Positions 43,554 through 51,290 of a stretch of DNA of 64,000 nt are shown here, piece after piece. Position 1 is the first letter of the stretch. Each line of letters starts with the position of its first letter. The notes beneath the pieces were generated by a model. It was not told the origin of the DNA. It was given only the letters and a program-made list of their open reading frames with translations, and ran no database searches. Where the stretch lies: NCBI RefSeq assembly GCF_014982975.1, contig NZ_JADCKL010000004.1, forward strand, positions 62,001-126,000. The letters are read 5' to 3'. The DNA comes from Claveliimonas monacensis (GTDB lineage Bacteria; Bacillota; Clostridia; Lachnospirales; Lachnospiraceae). Made by a program: the position numbers and the translations under genes.

Positions 43554-43613
43554 CACAATTACACACCAGTTAGTTTAATTCCGGACGTAATACTTTTGCA
43601 AAGTATTACGTCC
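43554..43613 (-). repeat. REP-like palindromic element, copy C
   Basis: Arms 43583-43596 and 43600-43613 are perfect over 14 bp with a 3-base centre. Reading the minus strand, the tail runs TTAAACTAACTGGTGTG then TAATTGTGT, ending about 12 bases before the transposase start. It is the transposase-side partner of copy B and closes kbl 20 bases after its stop codon. Confidence 0.87.
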
Positions 43614-43633
43614 AGAATTAACGGAACTACATA

Positions 43634-44830
43634 TTACAATCCCATCTCATCTCTTACTTCCATGAAGCATTTCACGATGAAATCGATGTCTTCTTTCGTG
43701 TGGCTTGCGCACACCTGGGTACGGATTCTTGCCTTGCCCTTCGGTACAACCGGGTAGGAGAAGGCAACTACATATACGCCCTTGTCCACCATACGTTTTG
43801 CGAATTCTGCTGCTGTCTTCTCATCGTACAGCATAACCGGTACGCAGGGATGTGTGCCGGGGATTACGTCAAAGCCGTTGTCCACAAGAAGTTTTCTGTA
43901 GTAAGCTGTCACTTCTTCCAGATGATCCCGAAGTTCTGTGCTCTCATCCAGCATCTTGAACATCTCAATGCTGGCGCCTGCAATAGCGGGAGCAAGGGAG
44001 TTGGAGAACAGGTACGGACGGCTTCTCTGGCGGAGAAGGTCAATGATCTCTTTGCGGCCGGATGTGTATCCGCCTGACGCACCGCCGAGTGCTTTTCCAA
44101 GAGTACCTGTGATAATGTCCACACGGCCCTGCACGCCGCAGTACTCGGGAGTTCCCCGGCCTGTCTTTCCGACGAATCCGACTGCATGACTGTCATCCAC
44201 CATAACCAGTGCATTGTACTGGTCTGCCAGATCGCAGATACCTTTCAGGTTACAGATAATTCCATCCATGGAGAACACGCCGTCTGTAGCGATCAGTTTG
44301 ATCCTGGCTCCCGCCTCATCTGCCTCTTTCAGCTTAGCCTCCAGGTCTTCCATGTCGTTGTTTTTATAGCGGTATCTCTTTGCCTTACACAGGCGCACAC
44401 CGTCAATGATGGAAGCATGGTTCAGCTCATCGCTGATCACTGCGTCATCAGCTGTCAGAAGTGTCTCGAAAAGTCCGCCGTTGGCGTCAAAGCAGGAGGA
44501 ATACAAGATGGTGTCATCTGTTCCAAGGAAATCGGAGATAGTCTTCTCCAGCTTCTTGTGGATATCCTGTGTTCCGCAGATGAATCGCACGGATGCCACG
44601 CCAAATCCTTTTTCGTCATATGTTTTCTTGGCAGCCTCGATCAGCCTCGGGCTGTCTCCCAATCCCAGGTAGTTATTTGCACACATGCAGAGGAGTTCTC
44701 TTCCATCTTCCATGGTCACTCTCGCTCCCTGAGGAGAAACGAAAGGCGCCTCGCCTTTAAACAATCCTGCTTCCTTGATCCCCTCCACTTCTTTTGCATA
44801 AATGCTTAAAATATCGTCTTTACGTGCCAT
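43634..44830 (-). CDS. kbl: Glycine C-acetyltransferase (2-amino-3-ketobutyrate CoA ligase)
   Basis: 398 residues, a PLP-dependent alpha-oxoamine synthase. [19 protein letters not shown] (about 205-222) and the PLP-lysine block [15 protein letters not shown] (Lys near 240) are conserved. An N-terminal NNYLGL motif follows. It splits 2-amino-3-oxobutanoate with CoA into glycine and acetyl-CoA, the second step of threonine catabolism. The first step is encoded by tdh 75 bases upstream in the same operon, and a serine/threonine transporter gene is divergent, making a threonine-use module. Confidence 0.95.
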   Translation of the reverse strand: MARKDDILSIYAKEVEGIKEAGLFKGEAPFVSPQGARVTMEDGRELLCMCANNYLGLGDSPRLIEAAKKTYDEKGFGVASVRFICGTQDIHKKLEKTISDFLGTDDTILYSSCFDANGGLFETLLTADDAVISDELNHASIIDGVRLCKAKRYRYKNNDMEDLEAKLKEADEAGARIKLIATDGVFSMDGIICNLKGICDLADQYNALVMVDDSHAVGFVGKTGRGTPEYCGVQGRVDIITGTLGKALGGASGGYTSGRKEIIDLLRQRSRPYLFSNSLAPAIAGASIEMFKMLDESTELRDHLEEVTAYYRKLLVDNGFDVIPGTHPCVPVMLYDEKTAAEFAKRMVDKGVYVVAFSYPVVPKGKARIRTQVCASHTKEDIDFIVKCFMEVRDEMGL

Positions 44831-44904
44831 TTTCTTTTTTCGCTCCTTTACCTTATTGTTAATGTACTTTCCTAATTATAATGCAATCACATTCAGATGT
44901 CAGA

Positions 44905-45969
44905 TCAGTCATTTACATGGGCCCAGTCCAGGATCACCTTGCCGGACTCTCCGGAAATCATTGCCTCAAATCCCTTGCGGTAATCTTTGATGTCGAAATG
45001 GTGAGTAATAATGCCGCTGATATCCAGACCAGCCTGAAGCATAGTGGACATCTTGTACCATGTATCCCATACCTTTCTTCCATAAATACCGCGCAGGTTC
45101 AGTCCGTTGAAGATGACGGTCTCCAGATCCACCTTGGCATCTGTCCTCTGCAGTCCGAGAAGCGCGATCTTGCCGCCGTGCTTCATATTGTGGATCATAT
45201 CGTGGAGCGCTGCCTGGGAACCGGACATCTCAAGACCAACGTCAAAGCCCTCTGTCATTCCGATCTCTTTCATAACATCCGGAAGCTTTTCTTTGCCCAG
45301 ATCAACTACTCTGGTAGCACCCAGCTTCTTTGCCAGGTCGAGACGGTACTCGTTGAAATCTGTCACCACCACGTGTCTTGCGCCCGCAAATTTTACGATA
45401 GCTGCTGCCATGATGCCGATAGGACCTGCGCCTGCCACAAGCACATCCTCGCCCAATACATCATAAGAAAGGGCTGTGTGAGTTGCATTTCCAAAGGGAT
45501 CAAAAATCGCGTACATCTCTTCCGGTATATTAGGATTGCAGGGCCATACGTTAGAAGCCGGGATGACCAGATACTCCGCAAACGCTCCGTTGCGGTTTAC
45601 GCCCACGCCCTTGGCATCCTTACAGTTTTCCTTGTGTCCTTCCAGACAGTTGCGGCATTTTCCACATGTGATATGTCCTTCTCCGGACACCAGATCACCG
45701 ATGTTAAATCCGCGAACGCCTTCCCCTGTCTCCACGACTTCCCCAACATACTCGTGGCCGGCCGTAAGACCAATGGGAATCGTATGCTGTGCCCAGTCAT
45801 TCCACTGCCAGATATGTACGTCTGTCCCGCAGATCGCTGTCTTGTGGATCTTAATCTTCACATCATTCGGTCCTACCTCCGGTATGGGTACTCGCTTCAT
45901 CCAGAGTCCCTCTTCCGGTTTCTCCTTGACAAGCGCCCACATCATTCCATCATTTTTTCCTTCTCCCAT
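44905..45969 (-). CDS. tdh: L-threonine 3-dehydrogenase (zinc type)
   Basis: 354 residues from ATG 45969, chosen because GGAGG lies 10 bases upstream. Medium-chain dehydrogenase motifs: catalytic zinc site [10 protein letters not shown] and GHEYVGEV, structural zinc cysteines [15 protein letters not shown], and NAD site [15 protein letters not shown]. It oxidises threonine to 2-amino-3-oxobutanoate with NAD+. It is co-transcribed with kbl. A longer reading frame begins nine codons earlier but lacks a properly spaced ribosome site. Identification is secure. Confidence 0.95.
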   Translation of the reverse strand: MGEGKNDGMMWALVKEKPEEGLWMKRVPIPEVGPNDVKIKIHKTAICGTDVHIWQWNDWAQHTIPIGLTAGHEYVGEVVETGEGVRGFNIGDLVSGEGHITCGKCRNCLEGHKENCKDAKGVGVNRNGAFAEYLVIPASNVWPCNPNIPEEMYAIFDPFGNATHTALSYDVLGEDVLVAGAGPIGIMAAAIVKFAGARHVVVTDFNEYRLDLAKKLGATRVVDLGKEKLPDVMKEIGMTEGFDVGLEMSGSQAALHDMIHNMKHGGKIALLGLQRTDAKVDLETVIFNGLNLRGIYGRKVWDTWYKMSTMLQAGLDISGIITHHFDIKDYRKGFEAMISGESGKVILDWAHVND

Positions 45970-46055
45970 GATATACATACCTCCATATTCTATCAATTAC
46001 TGCCCCGTTTTTATAGAAATATTCTATAAAAAATGCCGGCAGCCTACCTTTGTTT

Positions 46056-46084
46056 ATTATAGCACTCCTGGCCAGTGACTACAA
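46056..46084 (-). promoter_or_regulatory. Promoter of tdh-kbl
   Basis: Minus strand: TTGTAG (46084-46079), 17 bases, TATAAT (46061-46056), about 85 bases before tdh. Confidence 0.65.
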
Positions 46085-46124
46085 TTACATATTGACAAAT
46101 TTTATGCATTTTGCATTATTTTAA

Positions 46125-46142
46125 TTGTTAATCTTATAACAT
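46125..46142. promoter_or_regulatory. Candidate Rex operator in the threonine-gene divergent region
   Basis: TTGTTAATCTTATAACAT matches 12 of 14 fixed positions of TTGTTAANNNNTTAACAA. It lies between the tdh promoter and sstT. Redox control of threonine dehydrogenase would be sensible because it makes NADH, but the AT-rich setting weakens the call. Confidence 0.38.
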
Positions 46143-46300
46143 TTTTGTAAGATTTATTCTACTTTTTACAAGTTTTTTCACTTTTTCTATAGCATTATTG
46201 ATGATAATATGCGATAATAAGTCCTATCAGGAAATACAGCAACTGAAATCATGAGAGAAAGAGAGGAGAAGCAGATCCAAACATATCTGCGAAAAAAAGT

Positions 46301-47566
46301 ATGAAAAATCTAATCAAAAAATGGAACAGCATCAGTCTTGTAACGCGTATCATCTGCGGATTGATCATCGGTATCATCCTGGGGCTTGCTGTTCCACAGG
46401 CAACCGGCATTTCCATTCTCGGAGATCTGTTCGTTGGGGCGCTCCGCGGCGTTGCACCCGTCCTGGTATTCTTCCTGGTCATGAGTGCACTGTGCCACAT
46501 GGGCGAAGGACAGAAGACCAACATGAAGGCCATCGTGATCCTCTACTGCCTGGGCAACCTTCTGGCCGCTCTGGTAGCTGTGATCGCGCATTACATCTTC
46601 CCGGTCACCGTAACCTTCTCCGAGAACACTGCCACAAGTGATGTAGCTCCCCCGAGCGGCGTTGTAGAAGTGCTGACCAACCTTCTGATGAACCTGGTGG
46701 ACAATCCGGTGAATGCCATCGTGAACGCTAACTACATCGGCATCCTGGCATGGGCCATCATCTTCGGCGTAGCCCTCAAGAAGGCCGGCCCCGGCACGAA
46801 AAAAGCCCTGGAGGATATCTCCGAGGCCGTTTCCGTTGCCGTGCAGTGGGTTATCAGCTGTGCTCCCTTCGGTATCATGGGCCTGATCTTCGGCACCATC
46901 TCCGAGCAGGGACTGGGTGCACTTGTAGAGTACGGAAAGCTGATCGCTGTTCTGGTTGGCAGTATGGCGGTTGTCGCTTTTATCATCAACCCGCTTGTTA
47001 CATTTATATGTGTGCGCAAAAATCCGTACCCACTCGTGTTCACCTGCTTAAAAGAGAGCTTTATCACAGCGTTCTTCACAAGAAGCTCTGCTGCCAATAT
47101 CCCGGTTAACATGGAGCTCTGTAAGAAGCTGAACCTGGATGAGGATACATATTCTATCTCCATCCCGCTGGGATCCACAGTCAACATGGCCGGAGCCGCT
47201 ATCACGATCTCCACCATGGCGCTGGCAGCAGCGACAACACTGGGCATCGAGGTATCCTTCGGATCCGCTCTGATCATGTGCGTACTGGCGGCAGCAAGTG
47301 CAGCCGGAGCATCCGGCGTGGCCGGCGGTTCCCTTCTGCTGATCCCGCTCGCCTGCAGCCTCTTCGGCATCCCGAACGACATCGCTATGCAGGTTGTCGG
47401 CGTAGGCTTCATCATCGGCGTAATCCAGGATTCCTGCGAGACAGGTATCAATTCTTCCACAGATGTTCTCTACACAGCCTGTGCGGAGTTCCGCGACAGA
47501 CGTCTTCACCCCGAGAATTACGTTGGAAAGCCGGAAGCTCGCTTCACAGTTCCTAAGAACAAATAA
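46301..47566 (+). CDS. sstT: Serine/threonine:Na+ symporter SstT
   Basis: 421 residues with about eight hydrophobic helices and re-entrant loops, of the DAACS family. Typical SstT blocks are RGVAPVLVFFLVMSALCHM, FFTRSSAANIPVNM (hairpin serine motif), IPLGSTVNMAGAAITIS and GVIQDSCETGINSSTDVLYTA. It imports serine and threonine with Na+, feeding tdh-kbl on the opposite strand. Its GAGGAG site is about 30 bases before the ATG; a small hairpin GCAGAT/ATCTGC lies between them and could bring it closer. A terminator follows at 47607. Confidence 0.94.
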   Translation: MKNLIKKWNSISLVTRIICGLIIGIILGLAVPQATGISILGDLFVGALRGVAPVLVFFLVMSALCHMGEGQKTNMKAIVILYCLGNLLAALVAVIAHYIFPVTVTFSENTATSDVAPPSGVVEVLTNLLMNLVDNPVNAIVNANYIGILAWAIIFGVALKKAGPGTKKALEDISEAVSVAVQWVISCAPFGIMGLIFGTISEQGLGALVEYGKLIAVLVGSMAVVAFIINPLVTFICVRKNPYPLVFTCLKESFITAFFTRSSAANIPVNMELCKKLNLDEDTYSISIPLGSTVNMAGAAITISTMALAAATTLGIEVSFGSALIMCVLAAASAAGASGVAGGSLLLIPLACSLFGIPNDIAMQVVGVGFIIGVIQDSCETGINSSTDVLYTACAEFRDRRLHPENYVGKPEARFTVPKNK

Positions 47567-47606
47567 GATAATACAGACAAGTAAATATACGGCAAGTAAA
47601 ATAGGG

Positions 47607-47645
47607 TGCCGCCCGATCATCAGATTAGAGGATCGGGCGGCATTC
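47607..47645 (+). terminator. Terminator of sstT
   Basis: TGCCGCCCGATC (47607-47618) pairs perfectly with GATCGGGCGGCA (47631-47642), followed by TTCTC, a weak T tract. Confidence 0.75.
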
Positions 47646-47654
47646 TCGCTCCGT

Positions 47655-47837
47655 TTATGAAAAATCAGGAGAGTATCGCTTTGTTTTGTGGATATTCTCC
47701 TGGTTCAGAAAAGATACGAAAGGGGTTCTTCCTGCCAGCAGCCGGACAGGATCATCATCAGGAACCAAGCTTTCCAAATTGAATGGCAAAACCAGTTGAT
47801 AAGAAAAGGAGCATTGCTCCATAGATGAATGACTCAT
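47655..47837 (-). pseudogene. Remnant of an IS1182-like transposase N-terminus
   Basis: The minus-strand frame encodes about 60 residues beginning MSHSSMEQCSFSYQLVLPFNLESLVPDDDPVRLL. The LPFNLExLVPxDDxVRLL segment is the usual start of IS1182-type DDE transposases. After it the similarity stops, and no DDE domain remains. The remnant lies between sstT and glyS. Confidence 0.7.
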
Positions 47838-47867
47838 CTATTTTGCAACACTCCTTTTCTTATCAAC
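47795..47867. repeat. 73-bp foldback of the transposase 5' end
   Basis: Arms 47795-47811 and 47851-47867 are perfect 17-bp inverted repeats, with an inner perfect pairing 47821-47828/47834-47841. The right half on the plus strand reads MNDSSILQHSFSYQL, a mirror of the remnant's own start MSHSSMEQCSFSYQL. It is probably head-to-head duplication of an IS end, or a bidirectional hairpin at the glyS 3' end. Confidence 0.85.
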
Positions 47868-47889
47868 TTTTTTGCTTTCTGCTGCTGTC

Positions 47890-49281
47890 TTACCATTCAA
47901 ATTTCTTTTCGAAATATTTCTCCAGATCCTCGATCTTTACTCTCTCCTGCTCCATGGTGTCTCTGTCACGGACAGTCACTGCACCGTCTTCTTCTGACTC
48001 GAAATCGTAGGTCACGCAGAAAGGTGTGCCGATCTCATCCTGACGGCGGTAACGCTTTCCGATATTTCCTCTCTCATCGAACTCACAGTTATATTTTTTG
48101 CAGAGCTGTGTATAAATCTTTGTGGCGCCCTCGCTCAGTTTTTTGGAGAGTGGAAGCACGCCGATCTTCACAGGAGCAATTGCCGGATGGAAATGAAGGA
48201 CTGTACGCACATCTCCGCCTTCCAGCTCCTCCTCATCGTAAGCGCTGCAAAGGAACGCCAGAACCATACGGTCAGCCCCCAGCGAAGGCTCAATAACATA
48301 GGGGATATATTTTTCCTTTTTCTCATCGTCAAAATAGGTCAGATCCTGCTTGGACACTTCCTGGTGCTGGCTTAAGTCATAGTCTGTCCTGTCAGCAATA
48401 CCCCACAGCTCGCCCCAGCCGAATGGGAAGAGGAATTCCACATCTGTGGTAGCACGGCTGTAGAAGCAGAGCTCTTCCGGAGAATGGTCTCTTGCGCGCA
48501 TCTCTTCTTCTTTAATTCCCAGTGTTTTCAGCCAGTCAAGGCAGTACTTTTTCCAGTATGCATGCCACTCAAGGTCTGTTCCCGGCTCGCAGAAGAATTC
48601 CAGCTCCATCTGCTCAAACTCTCTGGTACGGAAAATAAAGTTACCCGGTGTGATCTCATTTCTGAAAGATTTTCCGATCTGGCAGATACCGAACGGAATT
48701 TTCTTTCTGGATGTACGCTGCACGTTTTTGAAGTTCACAAAGATGCCCTGGGCTGTCTCCGGGCGCAGATAAACAGTATTCTTTGCATCTTCCGTTACGC
48801 CCTGGAATGTCTTGAACATAAGGTTGAATTCCCGGATCTCTGTGAAATTGTGTTTACCGCACGTAGGACAGGGAATGTTATGTTCCTCAATAAAGGCTTC
48901 CATCTGCTCGTGGCTCCAGCCGTCAATGGTGGGGCCGATGTCAATGCCGTTCTCCTGGGCATAATCCTCGATCATTTTGTCCGCACGGAATCTTTCATGG
49001 CACTCCTTACAGTCCATCAGAGGGTCGCTGAAACCGCCCAGATGCCCGGATGCCACCCATGTCTGTGGATTCATCAGGATGGCACAGTCCACACCTACAT
49101 TGTATGGATTTTCCTGGACAAATTTCTGCCACCAGGCTTTTTTTACATTGTTTTTCAGTTCCACGCCAAGATTTCCATAGTCCCATGTATTCGCAAGACC
49201 ACCGTAAATCTCAGACCCCGGATAGACAAAACCTCTTGATTTTGCAAGGGCCACGATTTTGTCCATTGTCTTCTCAACCAT
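47890..49281 (-). CDS. glyS: Glycyl-tRNA synthetase (alpha2, single-chain type)
   Basis: 463 residues, the dimeric class II GlyRS found in many Firmicutes and eukaryotes (not the glyQ/glyS tetramer). Class II motif 2 is in [29 protein letters not shown] (with Glu/Arg contacts), motif 3 in the [12 protein letters not shown] block, and the start [28 protein letters not shown] is typical. It charges tRNA-Gly. It is downstream of recO by 64 bases. No T-box leader was seen in that gap. Confidence 0.96.
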   Translation of the reverse strand: MVEKTMDKIVALAKSRGFVYPGSEIYGGLANTWDYGNLGVELKNNVKKAWWQKFVQENPYNVGVDCAILMNPQTWVASGHLGGFSDPLMDCKECHERFRADKMIEDYAQENGIDIGPTIDGWSHEQMEAFIEEHNIPCPTCGKHNFTEIREFNLMFKTFQGVTEDAKNTVYLRPETAQGIFVNFKNVQRTSRKKIPFGICQIGKSFRNEITPGNFIFRTREFEQMELEFFCEPGTDLEWHAYWKKYCLDWLKTLGIKEEEMRARDHSPEELCFYSRATTDVEFLFPFGWGELWGIADRTDYDLSQHQEVSKQDLTYFDDEKKEKYIPYVIEPSLGADRMVLAFLCSAYDEEELEGGDVRTVLHFHPAIAPVKIGVLPLSKKLSEGATKIYTQLCKKYNCEFDERGNIGKRYRRQDEIGTPFCVTYDFESEEDGAVTVRDRDTMEQERVKIEDLEKYFEKKFEW

Positions 49282-49345
49282 TTCTCTTTCTCTCCTTTAT
49301 AAATATTGGATAATGTCAATATTATACCGTTAAGCACTGCAGTTT

Positions 49346-50080
49346 TCAAGCCCTGATCATCTGCTCCAGAATATCCAGCGACTTAAAATGCCGGTCCACG
49401 TAGATCTCCATGTACCTTTTCATGATCATCTCCAGCTCGCCCAGCACTTTCTCAGAAACGGTAAAGGTATACAGCTTTTCAATGCTGGATGTTTCAATGT
49501 ACTGCATCGTATAGAGCGTGGAGGGATCCAGCGGCAGGCAGTCTGCCCCCTGGGGCCGGCACCCGTCGCAGACAAGTCCTCCCTTGAGAGGGCTGAAAAA
49601 ACTTCCTGTCGTCTCCCGGCGGCAGATCACACAGTGGAACACATCCGGCCCCTCACCATTTATAGTAATAGCTTTCAGTTCGTATATGTAGCGGATCAGT
49701 TTATCCGGAATAGACTTTTTCACAAGAGCTCGCAGCGTCTGATAGAGAAGCTTCAGAAGCTCTGTCTCATCATTTGCCTCCCGGGCATAATAATTGGCAA
49801 TATCCATAAAATAAAATCCGTAGAAAGCCCCCTCCACGTCCATCCTCAGCTCTGCAAAATAATTTGATATAGAAGCCGATATCAGTGTGTAGGAAGTGCG
49901 CCCCTCATACAGGGAAAAACTGCCAAAAGAGAAGGGCTCTGTCGCCCCGGCCAGGGGGCTGTTGGGTCTGCGCGCACCCCTAGCGAATGCGGCGACTTTG
50001 CCCCGCTCTTTTGTAAGCAGCACAACTCGCTTGTCATATTCACCGATAGGAGTGGTCAAAAGGACCATTCCCGTCAACAT
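49346..50080 (-). CDS. recO: DNA repair protein RecO
   Basis: 244 residues from ATG 50080, 7 bases after GGAG; the MLTGMVLLTTPIGEYDKRVVLLTKERGKVAAFARGARRPNS start is the family's OB-fold N-terminus. A cysteine-bearing segment (HCVICRRETTGSFFSPLKGGLVCDGC) is the zinc-type region. RecO loads RecA with RecR at gaps. It overlaps the yqzL-like gene by about 40 bases, keeping the era-yqzL-recO order seen in Firmicutes. Identification is secure. Confidence 0.92.
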   Translation of the reverse strand: MLTGMVLLTTPIGEYDKRVVLLTKERGKVAAFARGARRPNSPLAGATEPFSFGSFSLYEGRTSYTLISASISNYFAELRMDVEGAFYGFYFMDIANYYAREANDETELLKLLYQTLRALVKKSIPDKLIRYIYELKAITINGEGPDVFHCVICRRETTGSFFSPLKGGLVCDGCRPQGADCLPLDPSTLYTMQYIETSSIEKLYTFTVSEKVLGELEMIMKRYMEIYVDRHFKSLDILEQMIRA

Positions 50081-50225
50081 TATCTGCTCCACTGTCTTCC
50101 TCTCCTGTCCCGTCTCCCGGCTCTTCATATTTCCGCATGATGGCCATGCACATCTCTATTCCTTTGTACTCGAGATAGTCTGAAATAGCTCCCGAATGCA
50201 TAAACTTGTCCCAGTGTTCTTCCAT
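50040..50225 (-). CDS. YqzL-like small protein
   Basis: 61 residues starting MEEHWDKFMHSGAISDYLEYKG, resembling the YqzL family (short proteins between era and recO in Firmicutes). Its tail is acidic (EEPGDGTGEEDSGAD) and overlaps the recO start. Function unknown. Confidence 0.7.
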   Translation of the reverse strand: MEEHWDKFMHSGAISDYLEYKGIEMCMAIMRKYEEPGDGTGEEDSGADNVDGNGPFDHSYR

Positions 50226-50292
50226 CTTTTCACCTCATCCTATTGTTGGTTCCAATATTCATGAGGTTAGCATCTCCTGTGGACGGTTCTTT

Positions 50293-51189
50293 TTATTCAT
50301 CTTCCCGATATCCAAAATTTTTCATCAGGTATTCACTGTCTCTCCAGTCCTTTTTCACTTTGACCCAAAGCTTCAGGTTTACCTGGCATCCCAGCATTTT
50401 TTCAATCTCGTACCGGGCTGTACTGCCGATCTTTTTCAACATATTTCCTTGTTTTCCAATAATGATCCCCTTGTGGCTGTCCCGCTCGCAGATAATCGTC
50501 GCATCAATGTGCATGACTTTTTTATTGCGCTTCATGCTCTCGATCGTCACAGCGATGCCGTGGGGGATCTCTTCATTCAGACAGTGCAGGGCTTTCTCAC
50601 GGATCAGTTCCGCCACGATCTGACGTTCCGGCTGGTCTGTGATGGTGTCCTCATCATAAAACTGCGGCCCGTAAGGCAGATATTTCATGATCACCTTCAG
50701 GAGCTCATCTGTATTCTCCCCGCTCCTGGCAGACACAGGCACGATCTCTGCAAAATCGTAGAGATCCTTATAAGCAGCAATGGCCGGGAGCACTTCCTCC
50801 TTCTTCACCATGTCCACTTTATTGATCACAAGGATCACCGGCGTCTTCACTTTCTGGAGCTGATCGGCAATATGCCTCTCGCCTGCCCCGATAAAAGTGG
50901 TTGGCTCCACAAGCCAGAGCACCACATCCACCTCATTGAGGGTCCGCTCGGCAATATTGACCATATATTCGCCCAGCTTGTTTTTCGCTTTATGTATGCC
51001 CGGAGTGTCCACAAAAATGATCTGTCCCTCTTCTGTGGTCAGCACAGTCTGGATCCTGTTCCTTGTGGTCTGGGGTTTGTTGGATGTTATAGCGATCTTC
51101 TGGCCGATCAGATAGTTCATAAGCGTTGATTTTCCAACATTTGGGCGGCCTATGAGGGTCGCAAAACCTGATTTAAAATTATCTGTCAT
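50293..51189 (-). CDS. era: Ribosome-maturation GTPase Era
   Basis: 298 residues. G1 GRPNVGKSTL (residues 12-21), G3 DTPG, G4 NKVD and the KH RNA-binding domain with GKQGNMLKKIG near residue 240 are conserved. It binds 16S rRNA and assists 30S maturation. First gene of the era-yqzL-recO group; REP copy D lies about 25 bases upstream of its start. Confidence 0.96.
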   Translation of the reverse strand: MTDNFKSGFATLIGRPNVGKSTLMNYLIGQKIAITSNKPQTTRNRIQTVLTTEEGQIIFVDTPGIHKAKNKLGEYMVNIAERTLNEVDVVLWLVEPTTFIGAGERHIADQLQKVKTPVILVINKVDMVKKEEVLPAIAAYKDLYDFAEIVPVSARSGENTDELLKVIMKYLPYGPQFYDEDTITDQPERQIVAELIREKALHCLNEEIPHGIAVTIESMKRNKKVMHIDATIICERDSHKGIIIGKQGNMLKKIGSTARYEIEKMLGCQVNLKLWVKVKKDWRDSEYLMKNFGYREDE

Positions 51190-51227
51190 ATTTACTCCTT
51201 TTTATTATATTTCACAGGGGTTGGTAC

Positions 51228-51286
51228 ACAATTACACACCAGTTAGTGTAAATCCGGACGTAACACTTTTTAAAAGTGTTACGTCC
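51228..51286 (-). repeat. REP-like palindromic element, copy D
   Basis: Perfect 15-bp arms 51256-51270 and 51272-51286 with a 1-base centre. Reading the minus strand the tail includes ACTAACTGGTGTG then TAATTGTGT. It starts 4 bases after the M16C stop codon and ends about 40 bases before the era start. Confidence 0.87.
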
Positions 51287-51290
51287 CCTG

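Larger units (their letters stand above)
42668..43613. mobile_element. RAYT transposase gene flanked by two inverted REP-like elements
   Basis: The transposase gene lies between REP copy B (palindrome at the left end) and copy C (palindrome at the right end), with the conserved tails pointing inward. Two further solitary copies occur elsewhere in the window. This is the layout expected of a REP/RAYT unit, or of an IS200/IS605-like element with hairpin ends, between kbl and apeB. Confidence 0.75.
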
